Shown here: one piece after another, positions 53,274 to 60,987 of the stretch
Layout: each line of letters starts with the position of its first letter
Numbering within the stretch: the first letter of the stretch is position 1
DNA from: Novisyntrophococcus fermenticellae
GTDB taxonomy: Bacteria; Bacillota; Clostridia; Lachnospirales; Lachnospiraceae
Direction: 5' to 3'
DNA length: 64,000 nucleotides
Assembly: GCF_018866245.1 (NCBI RefSeq)
Contig: NZ_CP076458.1
Coordinates: forward strand, 2,356,001 to 2,420,000
Notes under the pieces: model-generated
The model's input: the letters and a program-made list of their open reading frames with translations, nothing else
What the model was told of the DNA's origin: nothing
Databases searched by the model: none
Made by a program: the position numbers and the translations under genes

Positions 53274-53959
53274 CTATTCTTGATTTTCTGCTTCATCTGA
53301 TTTATTCGAATCTATATCCTCATCATGACCGCCATCTGCTTCATCTGCCGTTAAGAAAGCGGCTTCCTCAAATAGCTGATCTTCGGAATAAGAATCTTCT
53401 TCCATCTCACTTTCTAACTCCTGCATGGATTCAGGTACACTGCTGACAATATTATTTACTGCTTTGCAAGCCTCCATAAAACGACGTTGCACCTGATTCA
53501 TCAGCTCTACGGTCGCACCGAGTTCCTCCTGCACAGCAATATACTTTTTCTTACCCTCTGAAAGCCTGTCATCTACCTCCTTTTGAACCGATTCCAGGCA
53601 TTCGCGGGCGGCCGTCTGTGCCTGCGCAATCATACGGGTGCTTGTCTCTTCGGCATCCTTAATAATACCATCCGCCCGGACCTGGGCATCAAAAACAAGC
53701 CTTCCTATACTGTCATAATTGTCAATATATGGCTGATATTTTTCCTTAATATCGCATTTGATAGATTCGATGTTCTGCTCAGATTGTCTTAATTTATCTG
53801 TTAATCTTTCAATTTGGTCATCTTTTTCCTTGATAATTCCCAAAAACCTGGTTTTTTCCGCATAGGCGGTATCCTTCATCTGCGTAATTACTTCAGCCAC
53901 CTCTTCCTTATCATAGCCCCCATTAACGTTGTCTTGAATAAATCTCCGTTTCCTGTCAT
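53274..53959 (-). pseudogene. DivIVA-like coiled-coil protein, frameshifted near its start
   Basis: The ATG at 53959 has GGAGG upstream and begins MTGNGDLFKTTLMG; one base is missing in a C5 run (plus-strand 53917-53921). With one G added the frame reads LMGGYDKEEVAEVITQMKD and continues through a long coiled coil (about 30-160) to an acidic C-terminal tail (228 aa). GGYDxxEV near the N-terminus is the DivIVA/GpsB membrane-binding hallmark. A GTG at 53900 could start a shortened protein lacking it. The role is probably in septum, cell-pole or envelope organisation (inference). Confidence 0.75.
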
Positions 53960-53997
53960 ATATACTCCTCCTTTTGGATCTCTCTGCCTGTTATAAG

Positions 53998-55671
53998 TTA
54001 ACTGTTATATCGGTTTATGATATCCCATACCGTACTCCGTTCCAGACCGATTCTCCACTCGGCTACTCCTGCCAATCCATAGTTTTGAATTACCTTCATC
54101 TTCTCTTCTATAGATTGTTCATCTTCTACCCAAATGGTATATCTTGCCGTATCATCTTCTGAAATAGCTACATTCTGCCCCAGCTTGGGATCCCATTCCC
54201 TGGTCATCTGATGCTCTTCTATATAACGGTCTGTACCATCCATGCCAAGCACTTCACTCGAAGGCATATCCTGACCAAACGTCTCAGTCCAGACTCTCGT
54301 ATAGAAAGGAATCGCATTGATCACCTTGGCTGCAGGAACTTCTTCCAATGTCCGCTTAACTCCTTTTTCCACAAAAGGAAGGGATGCTACAGACCCAGCC
54401 TGCTCACTTCCGGAATAATGTTCATCATACCCCATGATAATCACGTAGTCCACAATCTTACCCTGTGTCCCACGTTTATAATACATATTATAGTCTTGCG
54501 GCACCGGATTATCAACCGAAACCACCAGATTTTTTTCATGGGCTCTTATCGTGAGTTCTCTTAAGAACTGCAGAAAGTGCGGTATACTCCCTTCCGAAAG
54601 CTGTTCAAAATCTACATTGATTCCGTCCAGTCCACACTCTGCGGCAATACTCAAAAGCTGATCTATGATCCTGCCCCTTTTGGCACTGTCCGCAAGCACC
54701 TCTTCTGTTGATACTTCCTTATTAAAATTATCAATAAGCCCCCAGACTTCAATTCCTCTTCCATGGGCCTGATCCACATACTCCTTACCGGCAATAGAGG
54801 AAACCGTGCCTTCATTGTCCGCCAGCTTAAACCATGTAGGGGATATGGTCGTCAGACCGGATGCATTCGCAATAATGTCGGGAAATGATGCATTCGCATC
54901 CGCTGTAGTTACCTGCTGCCAGGCCAGATTAATCTTGTAATCCTTTAAGATTGACGGGTAATACAGGCTTCTGTTCTCCGCCCGGAGAGGTGCACTTTCC
55001 TCCCCCGATATTGATTTCTTCTCCACATATCCTATAAAGCCTTCCGCAGTACTTACCTTAGTCCAGTTATCCAGAGCTTCCAGAAAGGTAAGAGAATCTC
55101 CCTTTTTCACCTGCTTCAGGACTTTACTCTTAATCCCACCTTTTAATCTTACTGCAGTTTCTTTCGTTACCGTCACTTGTTTTAAATTCGTCCATCTTGT
55201 GCGAATAACTGTCCTGACAGGGTCGGTGTATGTATCGCAATCCATGTCTGTGAATTTTTGAATATAATTCACCGCCAGATAGTAAATCCCGTTTTCTCCA
55301 ATCAGCGCAGGGGCTCCTGTGTCCGTTGCATAAGCCGTATCGCCGGGTGCAATGGTCCGGATACCGTCAGCCAGGGTCAGCAGCATCTGCTGATTGCGGT
55401 CATCCCAGTAAAAATTTGTATCCAACAATTTCTGTACGGAGGCATAGGGCATATACACCTCACCATCACGATATATTCCGGGAGCGTCGGATACTACATC
55501 ATTTATAACAAAAGCCGCCTGTCCTTTCTCTTTAAGCCCATAATAACTGTCCAGATCTGCCATCTTTCTGGTGGGGGCGCGATAGGTGATAAAGATGCTT
55601 ATTCCACCAGCAATCATCACCGCCAGAATTAAGCAAATCACAATCAAAACCGGCGCTACTTTTTTCTTCAT
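53998..55671 (-). CDS. Membrane-anchored SH3/GH18 cell-wall protein
   Basis: An N-terminal membrane anchor (about 5-30) is followed by a copper-amine-oxidase-like domain (about 55-150), a bacterial SH3 domain (about 165-225) and a GH18 domain (about 235-555) with DGINVDFE (about 346-353) holding the acid/base Glu. This YdhD/YvbX-like layout suggests an enzyme or binder acting on peptidoglycan outside the membrane. It is upstream of the DivIVA-like and cwlD genes. The precise substrate is unknown. Confidence 0.85.
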   Translation of the reverse strand: MKKKVAPVLIVICLILAVMIAGGISIFITYRAPTRKMADLDSYYGLKEKGQAAFVINDVVSDAPGIYRDGEVYMPYASVQKLLDTNFYWDDRNQQMLLTLADGIRTIAPGDTAYATDTGAPALIGENGIYYLAVNYIQKFTDMDCDTYTDPVRTVIRTRWTNLKQVTVTKETAVRLKGGIKSKVLKQVKKGDSLTFLEALDNWTKVSTAEGFIGYVEKKSISGEESAPLRAENRSLYYPSILKDYKINLAWQQVTTADANASFPDIIANASGLTTISPTWFKLADNEGTVSSIAGKEYVDQAHGRGIEVWGLIDNFNKEVSTEEVLADSAKRGRIIDQLLSIAAECGLDGINVDFEQLSEGSIPHFLQFLRELTIRAHEKNLVVSVDNPVPQDYNMYYKRGTQGKIVDYVIIMGYDEHYSGSEQAGSVASLPFVEKGVKRTLEEVPAAKVINAIPFYTRVWTETFGQDMPSSEVLGMDGTDRYIEEHQMTREWDPKLGQNVAISEDDTARYTIWVEDEQSIEEKMKVIQNYGLAGVAEWRIGLERSTVWDIINRYNS

Positions 55672-55821
55672 CTAAAAGTTCTTCCTCTCTGTCTCTTTTC
55701 ATTTGTATTCTGCATAGATAAGTATCATATATGTCCAGTATACAAGAACCCCCTCTTCGGGGCAAGTATATTTTTCATGCTTTCTACTGCGTAACTTATT
55801 AAAGGCTCATTACTATTCAAA

Positions 55822-55874
55822 AATCCGACAGCAGTGTTATGCGCAAGGGACCCCATACTCTCTGCTGTCGGATT
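55822..55874 (-). terminator. Terminator of the unknown small gene
   Basis: A 13-base stem (AATCCGACAGCAG with its complement) closes a 27-base loop, and TTTTTG follows on the minus strand. It begins 5 bases after the stop codon at 55880. Confidence 0.85.
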
Positions 55875-55879
55875 CAGTA

Positions 55880-56107
55880 TTATCTTTCCTTTACGTAAGT
55901 AAAATCAATCTGGCGGATGATACCCTTAGCTCCTATGTAATCACGCATATAAGTACCCTGTTCGGCTATAGCACAGGCACATACGATTTCTTCAGGGCTG
56001 CTTTCACTTCCGTTAAGTCTCAGCGAAATCTTATCACGCTGAAGCTCAATCAACTCCGATTGAAGCGCACTCATCCTTAAAACATAACTATTTTCTTTGT
56101 CTTTCAT
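55880..56107 (-). CDS. Unknown small protein (75-81 aa)
   Basis: I do not recognise this protein. From the ATG at 56107 it has 75 aa: an N-terminal amphipathic helix (SALQSELIELQRDKISLRL), then SPEEIVCACAIAEQGTYMRDYIGAKG and a basic C-terminus. There is no signal or membrane segment. An ATG at 56125 would add six residues; neither start has an ideal ribosome-binding site, and AAGGAG abuts the ATG at 56107. A strong terminator directly after the stop shows it is an expressed single gene. Confidence 0.6.
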   Translation of the reverse strand: MKDKENSYVLRMSALQSELIELQRDKISLRLNGSESSPEEIVCACAIAEQGTYMRDYIGAKGIIRQIDFTYVKER

Positions 56108-56125
56108 TCTCCTTACCGGACGCAT

Positions 56126-56672
56126 TCATATTCATCCTTCCGTGATATACATAAACAATTCATACGCCCTTCCTTTCAAAGAATCGGCTTACCTATTGTG
56201 TTAAGAATGGAACAACAGACCCATGATTTACTCTTCATCTTTTTCAGTAAAATTGGAAATTATATTTGCGATTATAATCAGACATCCTGTCAGAAAATTT
56301 GAAACGGCGAACTGCCGAATTTCTGTGATATGTGATATGTTTTAAATACTATGAATCAATGGCTCAAGGGTATCACTTCCTCTCTTACCATGCATCCATC
56401 ATTGCCACTTCTTATCAAGTATTATACTTATATACAGATTTTTTTCAAGGGGATTTCCTGAAATTTATATTTTTTTAATTCTATACAGTTCAGCCAGGAT
56501 TTACGGCTGACTAATATCCCCGAAAGCAGAAAGGAATGTTTTAGAAAACCTGATGTGTTTATATTTATATATTATGCTGGCAAATCTGTCAGCGGCACCT
56601 GAATTCATATACGAGCAATTTTAGTATATATTATAGGAGATTTAAACAAAATATAAAAAAACAGTGAAGTGC
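56126..56672. other. AT-rich non-coding gap
   Basis: This part of the 664-base gap before the MecA-like gene holds no convincing gene. On the minus strand a 16-codon frame (56113-56163, three Cys) ends just before the small unknown gene and might be a leader peptide. I see no RNA gene. Confidence 0.4.
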
Positions 56673-56734
56673 TTTACATATTTGAGCTTCATGGTATATA
56701 CTATATGTAACGATAGAATATTTTTATCGTTACA
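56673..56734 (+). promoter_or_regulatory. Promoter and operator-like dyad of the MecA-like gene
   Basis: TTTACA (56673-56678), an 18-base spacer and TATACT (56697-56702) fit SigA. A 10-base inverted repeat TGTAACGATA/TATCGTTACA (56706-56715 and 56725-56734) spans the expected start of transcription and could be an operator or a 5' hairpin. Confidence 0.65.
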
Positions 56735-56789
56735 GCAAAAGCAGCCATTGACTATATTTCGCTGTTGCGACTGAAAAGGATGTGATTTT

Positions 56790-57524
56790 ATGAAAATTGA
56801 AAAAATTAATGACAATCAGATTCGTTGCACGCTTACCAGCGATGATTTGGCAAACCGAGAGATTAAACTTAGTGAATTGGCCTATGGTACAGAAAAGGCC
56901 AAGAATCTGTTTCAGGATATGATGCAGCAAGCACAAAGTGAATTCGGCTTTGACTCCGATAATTCCCCCTTGATGGTGGAAGCAATACCGGTTTCGCCGG
57001 ATAGTATTGTGTTGATAATTACAAAAGTTGATGATCCGGAAGAATTGGATACCCGTTTTTCCAAATTTGCGCCGGATGGTAACGACAGTACTGCCGCGGA
57101 CCTTCCTCAGATTACCGGAGCCGATGATATCATCGATGTATTTCACAAACTTACTGAGGCCAAGAACAAACTTCAGGAACTGAAAAAGGACGGAAAAAGC
57201 AGTCAGCCTAAAAAACTTGAAGCACCCGTTGATTTAATGCATGCATTTGCTTTCAAAAGCCTGGATGAGGCAATACTTGCAGCACATGGAATTAACGGTT
57301 ACTTCACCGGAGAAAACTCATTATATAAAAATGCAAGACAAGGCACATACCAGCTGGTTCTCCATCAGGCTGGCTCTACTCCGGAAGACTTTAACAAAGT
57401 CTGCAACATCTTGTCAGAATACGGAACAGGTACTACTTTCTCTGCTGTTTCAGAGGCATATCTCAGAGAACATGATAATCTGATCATTGGTGATCAGGCA
57501 CTGCAGCAACTGATAAACTTATAA
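56790..57524 (+). CDS. mecA: MecA-like adaptor protein
   Basis: An adaptor that delivers proteins to the ClpC-ClpP protease. The 244-aa protein starts MKIEKINDNQIRCTLTSDDL, the substrate-binding N-terminal domain of MecA. A charged linker (about 95-155) leads to a C-terminal Clp-binding domain (AFKSLDEAILAAHGI onward). It is monocistronic, with its own promoter and a strong terminator. In Clostridia its substrates are poorly known. Confidence 0.92.
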   Translation: MKIEKINDNQIRCTLTSDDLANREIKLSELAYGTEKAKNLFQDMMQQAQSEFGFDSDNSPLMVEAIPVSPDSIVLIITKVDDPEELDTRFSKFAPDGNDSTAADLPQITGADDIIDVFHKLTEAKNKLQELKKDGKSSQPKKLEAPVDLMHAFAFKSLDEAILAAHGINGYFTGENSLYKNARQGTYQLVLHQAGSTPEDFNKVCNILSEYGTGTTFSAVSEAYLREHDNLIIGDQALQQLINL

Positions 57525-57537
57525 TGGCGCTTAAGAT

Positions 57538-57574
57538 GAGGGGCTGCAGTATTCGCTGCAGCCCCTCTCTTTTA
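57538..57574 (+). terminator. Terminator after the MecA-like gene
   Basis: GAGGGGCTGCAG, loop TATTCG, CTGCAGCCCCTC (57538-57567) and then TCTTTT. It stands between convergent genes. Confidence 0.9.
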
Positions 57575-57598
57575 TAGCTATATTAAAAAACAAAGCCT

Positions 57599-57802
57599 TT
57601 AGTTCTGAGCAAGAAAATCATTAATCTGCTGTTCCAGCACATCAGCATCCATTCCATGAACCATAGCAGCTTCTTCCAGTGTTTCTCCCTGAGAGGATGG
57701 GCAGCCTATGCAATGCATACCCGATCTCATTAAAATAGAAGCTATATTCTGATCTAATCTGATTAACTCACCAATCGTCATATCTTTTGAAATCTGAGCC
57801 AT
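57599..57802 (-). CDS. DUF1858 protein
   Basis: A 67-aa protein with the DUF1858 pattern: [29 protein letters not shown], followed by [16 protein letters not shown]. The C-x2-C in HCIGC may bind metal or take part in redox chemistry; related proteins occur beside hybrid-cluster and iron-sulphur proteins. AAGGAGG is upstream. It diverges from the ferredoxin gene across the tandem repeat array. Confidence 0.88.
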   Translation of the reverse strand: MAQISKDMTIGELIRLDQNIASILMRSGMHCIGCPSSQGETLEEAAMVHGMDADVLEQQINDFLAQN

Positions 57803-57829
57803 GATATTAATTCCTCCTTATCTTATTAG

Positions 57830-58206
57830 TTCGGTTTTTCGTTAACCTATCGGGTAAAATCAAATGTCTCCTTCGGATCCGCTTGATTTTCTTCCGATAG
57901 GTTACACTTCGTGTAATAAACTCAAAACCTTCGGTTTTTCGTTAACCTATCGGGTAAAATCAAATGTCTCCTTCGGATCCGCTTGATTTTCTTCCGATAG
58001 GTTACACTTCGTGTAATAAACTCAAAACCTTCGGTTTTTCGTTAACCTATCGGGTAAAATCAAATGTCTCCTTCGGATCCGCTTGATTTTCTTCCGATAG
58101 GTTACACTTCGTGTAATAAACTCAAAACCTTCGGTTTTTCGTTAACCTATCGGGTAAAATCAAATGTCTCCTTCGGATCCGCTTGATTTTCTTCCGATAG
58201 GTTACA
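57830..58206. repeat. Perfect 100-bp tandem repeat array (3.77 copies)
   Basis: Units begin at 57841, 57941, 58041 and 58141 (last partial) and are identical. Each contains a large hairpin (AACCTATCGG...AAAATCAA with TTGATTTT...CCGATAGGTT), a TTACAC-TTCG-GTGTAA hairpin and AAAACC-TTC-GGTTTT. The array fills most of the 537-base gap between the divergent DUF1858 and ferredoxin genes. There are no unique spacers. Confidence 0.97.
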
Positions 58207-58249
58207 TTATAATACCTTTTGGGGCGTTGCGCAAGTAATGTACATAATT

Positions 58250-58279
58250 TTGTACTTGTATTCTAAAGCCGAATATATT
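58250..58279 (+). promoter_or_regulatory. Promoter of the ferredoxin gene
   Basis: TTGTAC (58250-58255), an 18-base spacer and TATATT (58274-58279) lie between the repeat array and the gene. Confidence 0.6.
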
Positions 58280-58339
58280 AAAATAAGTTAAGAACTCGAA
58301 GTGAGTTACTGAACATAATTATAAAGGAGGATACTACTT

Positions 58340-58510
58340 ATGGCACGTGTAATTAGTGATGAATGTGTTGCCTGCGGAACTTGTGAGGGTGAATGTCCAG
58401 TAGAAGCTATCTCTGCCGGAGACGACAAGTATGTGATCGACGCTGATACCTGCGTAGATTGCGGTGCTTGTGAAGAAGTCTGCCCAACAGGCGCTATCTC
58501 TGCTGAATAA
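58340..58510 (+). CDS. 2[4Fe-4S] ferredoxin
   Basis: A 56-aa clostridial ferredoxin that carries electrons for fermentative metabolism. Translated directly: MARVISDECVACGTCEGECP, then a second C-x2-C-x2-C-x3-CP cluster (CVDCGACEEVCPTGAIS). Eight cysteines bind two clusters. AAAGGAGG lies 9 bases before the ATG. It has its own promoter and a terminator, so it is monocistronic. Confidence 0.97.
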   Translation: MARVISDECVACGTCEGECPVEAISAGDDKYVIDADTCVDCGACEEVCPTGAISAE

Positions 58511-58526
58511 TGCATAAAAAATCAAT

Positions 58527-58565
58527 AAGGACTGTGATATGCTTCTTTTATCACAGTCCTTTTTT
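58527..58565 (+). terminator. Terminator after ferredoxin
   Basis: AAGGACTGTGATA, a 9-base loop, TATCACAGTCCTT and a run of T. Confidence 0.92.
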
Positions 58566-58584
58566 GTCTCCTATTACTTCAGGC

Positions 58585-59016
58585 CTAAACCTTTTGTTTC
58601 TTTTTCTTCGTATTTTCCTGTGTTGCAGCAACCTGTCTTCTTGCTAACTGATGCTGGCGTATGGCCTCATCCACACGTTTATAGCGTTCCTCCTGCTGAT
58701 TCTTTTTCTGCAATTCCTGCATCAGCTTGTCCAGAATCCGGTAAAATTCTTCTTTTCGTTCCTCCTCCTCTTTCGAAAAGGCATCTCCATACATCATAGG
58801 AATGACTTCTTTAATTTCTTTTAGTTGGTGTCCCTTTTTCTTAAGTTCTTTAATACAAAATAAAACCTCAATATCCTTTTCAGTATAGTAGCGATGTCCC
58901 CTCTGATTCCTCGCAATATGTAAGCAAAGCTCGTCTTCCCAATACCTGAGCACTGATGACCGCTCTTCTACAATCCCTGAGGCCTCTGTCATCGTATAGA
59001 TGTCCCTCGACAGCAT
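58585..59016 (-). CDS. MerR-like helix-turn-helix regulator
   Basis: A 143-aa protein with an N-terminal MerR-type winged helix (TMTEASGIVEERSSVLRYWED, then RNQRGHRYYTEKDIEVL, about 8-52) and a helical, strongly charged C-terminal half (about 60-143) likely to form a coiled-coil dimer. There is no Cys-based effector site. The target is unknown. It lies between convergent ferredoxin and dnaB. Confidence 0.85.
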   Translation of the reverse strand: MLSRDIYTMTEASGIVEERSSVLRYWEDELCLHIARNQRGHRYYTEKDIEVLFCIKELKKKGHQLKEIKEVIPMMYGDAFSKEEEERKEEFYRILDKLMQELQKKNQQEERYKRVDEAIRQHQLARRQVAATQENTKKKKQKV

Positions 59017-59188
59017 AAATCCTACCCCTTTTCTGAAATCTTAAAGCTCTAACAATATTATACCATTTCAAAATTGAAACACAACAAAAAGTCTTCGACA
59101 TCTTCCCTCGTCCTTCACTCTTTATCCCTTCAAAATTACATGTCTTAAGAAAATACGACAAAAATAGAGCATTCACTTTGTGAATGCT

Positions 59189-60517
59189 CTATTTTTGCAG
59201 ATTTGCAAACTTAGTATAATCCGGAAGCCATACCAGATTTACCGTGCCAATCGGGCCATTTCTTTGTTTCGCTATAATTACTTCTGCTATTCCTTTATTT
59301 TCAGAATCTTTATTATAATAATCATCACGATAAATAAACATTACTACGTCCGCATCCTGTTCGATGGCCCCTGATTCTCGCAGATCCGAAAGCATCGGCC
59401 GATGGTCGGGACGTGATTCCACCGCACGCGACAACTGAGACAATGCAACTACCGGAACCCCCAGTTCACGAGCCAGTGACTTCAGTGAACGGGAAATATC
59501 TGATATCTCCTGCTGCCTGGAATCCCCTTTCCCGTTACCACTCATTAACTGTAAGTAGTCGATCATGATGATATCCAGTCCATGTTCCAGCTTATATTTT
59601 CTACACTTTGACCGCAATTCACGAATGGAAATGCCAGGCGTATCATCAATAATCAAATTCGATTCACCGATAATTCCAGCACTTTCTATCAGTTTGGCCC
59701 AATCATCGTCTTTCAGACTGCCATTACGCATACTCTGGGAATCCACCTTGGATTCCATGGAAAGAAGCCGGTTCATCAACTGCTCCTTTGACATCTCAAG
59801 GGAGAAAATAGCGACATGTTTATCCTGCTTAAAAGCCATATATTGAGCAATATTTAAAACCAGCGCCGTCTTTCCCATAGACGGACGCGCGGCAACCAGT
59901 ATCAAATCAGAAGGCTGGAATCCCGAAGTTTTATAATCTAAATCTGTGAAGCCTGTAGCAATTCCGGTAACAGTACCCTTTGCCTTGGAAGCTCTTTCGA
60001 TATTTTCCAAACTGTTCATGACCACTTGACGAATGGGCACAAAATCTCCCGAATTTCTCTGCTGGAGCAGCTCAAACATCTTTTTTTCGGTATCCTCCAG
60101 GATTAATTCTACCGGTTCTTTATTTAGATAACATTCATTTGATATCTCATCCGTCAATCTGATGAGACGCCGGAGAACTGCTTTCTCACTTACAATTGTA
60201 GCATAATATTTTACATTAGCAGAGGTTGGAACAGAAGCCAGCAAATCTCTGACAAATTCCATACTGCTTATTTCAGGAGGAACATCTTTTTCTTTCAGGC
60301 GGTTCTGTAATGTTATGAGATCTACCGGTTTTCCTTCATTAAACAACTCTACCATGGCATCAAATATAACACCATATTGATGCTGATAAAAATCATCACT
60401 ATTCAGCATCTCGGAAGCCATACTGATGGCCTCACGCCCCATTAGCATAGAGCCGACTACAGACTGTTCTGCCTCTACACTGTGGGGCAGTATTCTCTTA
60501 ATGAGTGCTTCCTCCAT
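59189..60517 (-). CDS. dnaB: Replicative DNA helicase DnaB
   Basis: The hexameric replication-fork helicase. An N-terminal domain (about 1-110) and a RecA-like domain with Walker A ARPSMGKTA (about 206-214), MIDYLQLM (Walker B region) and SDLRESGAIEQDAD are present; no intein interrupts the 442 aa. It follows rplI by 23 bases in the gdpP-rplI-dnaB order common in Firmicutes. Confidence 0.97.
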   Translation of the reverse strand: MEEALIKRILPHSVEAEQSVVGSMLMGREAISMASEMLNSDDFYQHQYGVIFDAMVELFNEGKPVDLITLQNRLKEKDVPPEISSMEFVRDLLASVPTSANVKYYATIVSEKAVLRRLIRLTDEISNECYLNKEPVELILEDTEKKMFELLQQRNSGDFVPIRQVVMNSLENIERASKAKGTVTGIATGFTDLDYKTSGFQPSDLILVAARPSMGKTALVLNIAQYMAFKQDKHVAIFSLEMSKEQLMNRLLSMESKVDSQSMRNGSLKDDDWAKLIESAGIIGESNLIIDDTPGISIRELRSKCRKYKLEHGLDIIMIDYLQLMSGNGKGDSRQQEISDISRSLKSLARELGVPVVALSQLSRAVESRPDHRPMLSDLRESGAIEQDADVVMFIYRDDYYNKDSENKGIAEVIIAKQRNGPIGTVNLVWLPDYTKFANLQK

Positions 60518-60540
60518 TCCTGATTGCTTCCTCCTCTAAC

Positions 60541-60987
60541 TTAAGCCTCCCTGACGAGAACCTTCAGCTCTGCAGTCACTTTTGGGTGCAGGCGGATTGG
60601 TACCATGGTCGTGCCCAGACTTTTAATCGGACTGGTAAGCTGCATCTTTTTCTTATCGATATCAAATCCCAGCTGCTCCTTGACAGCCTCAGCTATCTCC
60701 TTTGCAGATACACTACCGAAAACACGTCCGCCTTCTCCAACTTTTATGGACAAACTCACCGATTTTGCTTCTATTTCTTTTCCAAATGCCTGAGCCGCTT
60801 CCAGATTTTCCTTCGCTATCTTCTCTTCATTCGCTTTCTTCAGTTTTAAATCATTCTTATTCCTGGCATTCGCCTCTACTCCCAAACCTTTTGGCAAAAT
60901 CATATTTCTTGCATATCCATCACTGACATTTACCTCATCGCCTTTCTTTCCAAGGCTTTTAACATCCTGCAATAAAATAACTTTCAT
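60541..60987 (-). CDS. rplI: 50S ribosomal protein L9
   Basis: L9 binds 23S rRNA near the L1 stalk. Its 148 aa begins MKVILLQDVKSLGKKGDEVNVSDGYARN, the signature N-terminal domain, with the long connecting helix (about 40-75) and C-terminal domain. The ATG directly abuts the gdpP stop, so the genes are translationally coupled. Confidence 0.97.
   Translation of the reverse strand: MKVILLQDVKSLGKKGDEVNVSDGYARNMILPKGLGVEANARNKNDLKLKKANEEKIAKENLEAAQAFGKEIEAKSVSLSIKVGEGGRVFGSVSAKEIAEAVKEQLGFDIDKKKMQLTSPIKSLGTTMVPIRLHPKVTAELKVLVREA

Noticed and set aside
56730..57146. Minus-strand frame of 138 codons
   Set aside because: It is antisense to the MecA-like gene, which has a promoter, ribosome-binding site and terminator on the plus strand.
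57830..58206. Possible CRISPR array
   Set aside because: The units are 100 bp, contiguous and identical with no unique spacers, and no cas genes are near. It is a simple tandem repeat.
58334..58525. Minus-strand frames over the ferredoxin gene
   Set aside because: They are shadows of the ferredoxin coding sequence, which has eight correctly spaced cysteines and a strong ribosome-binding site.
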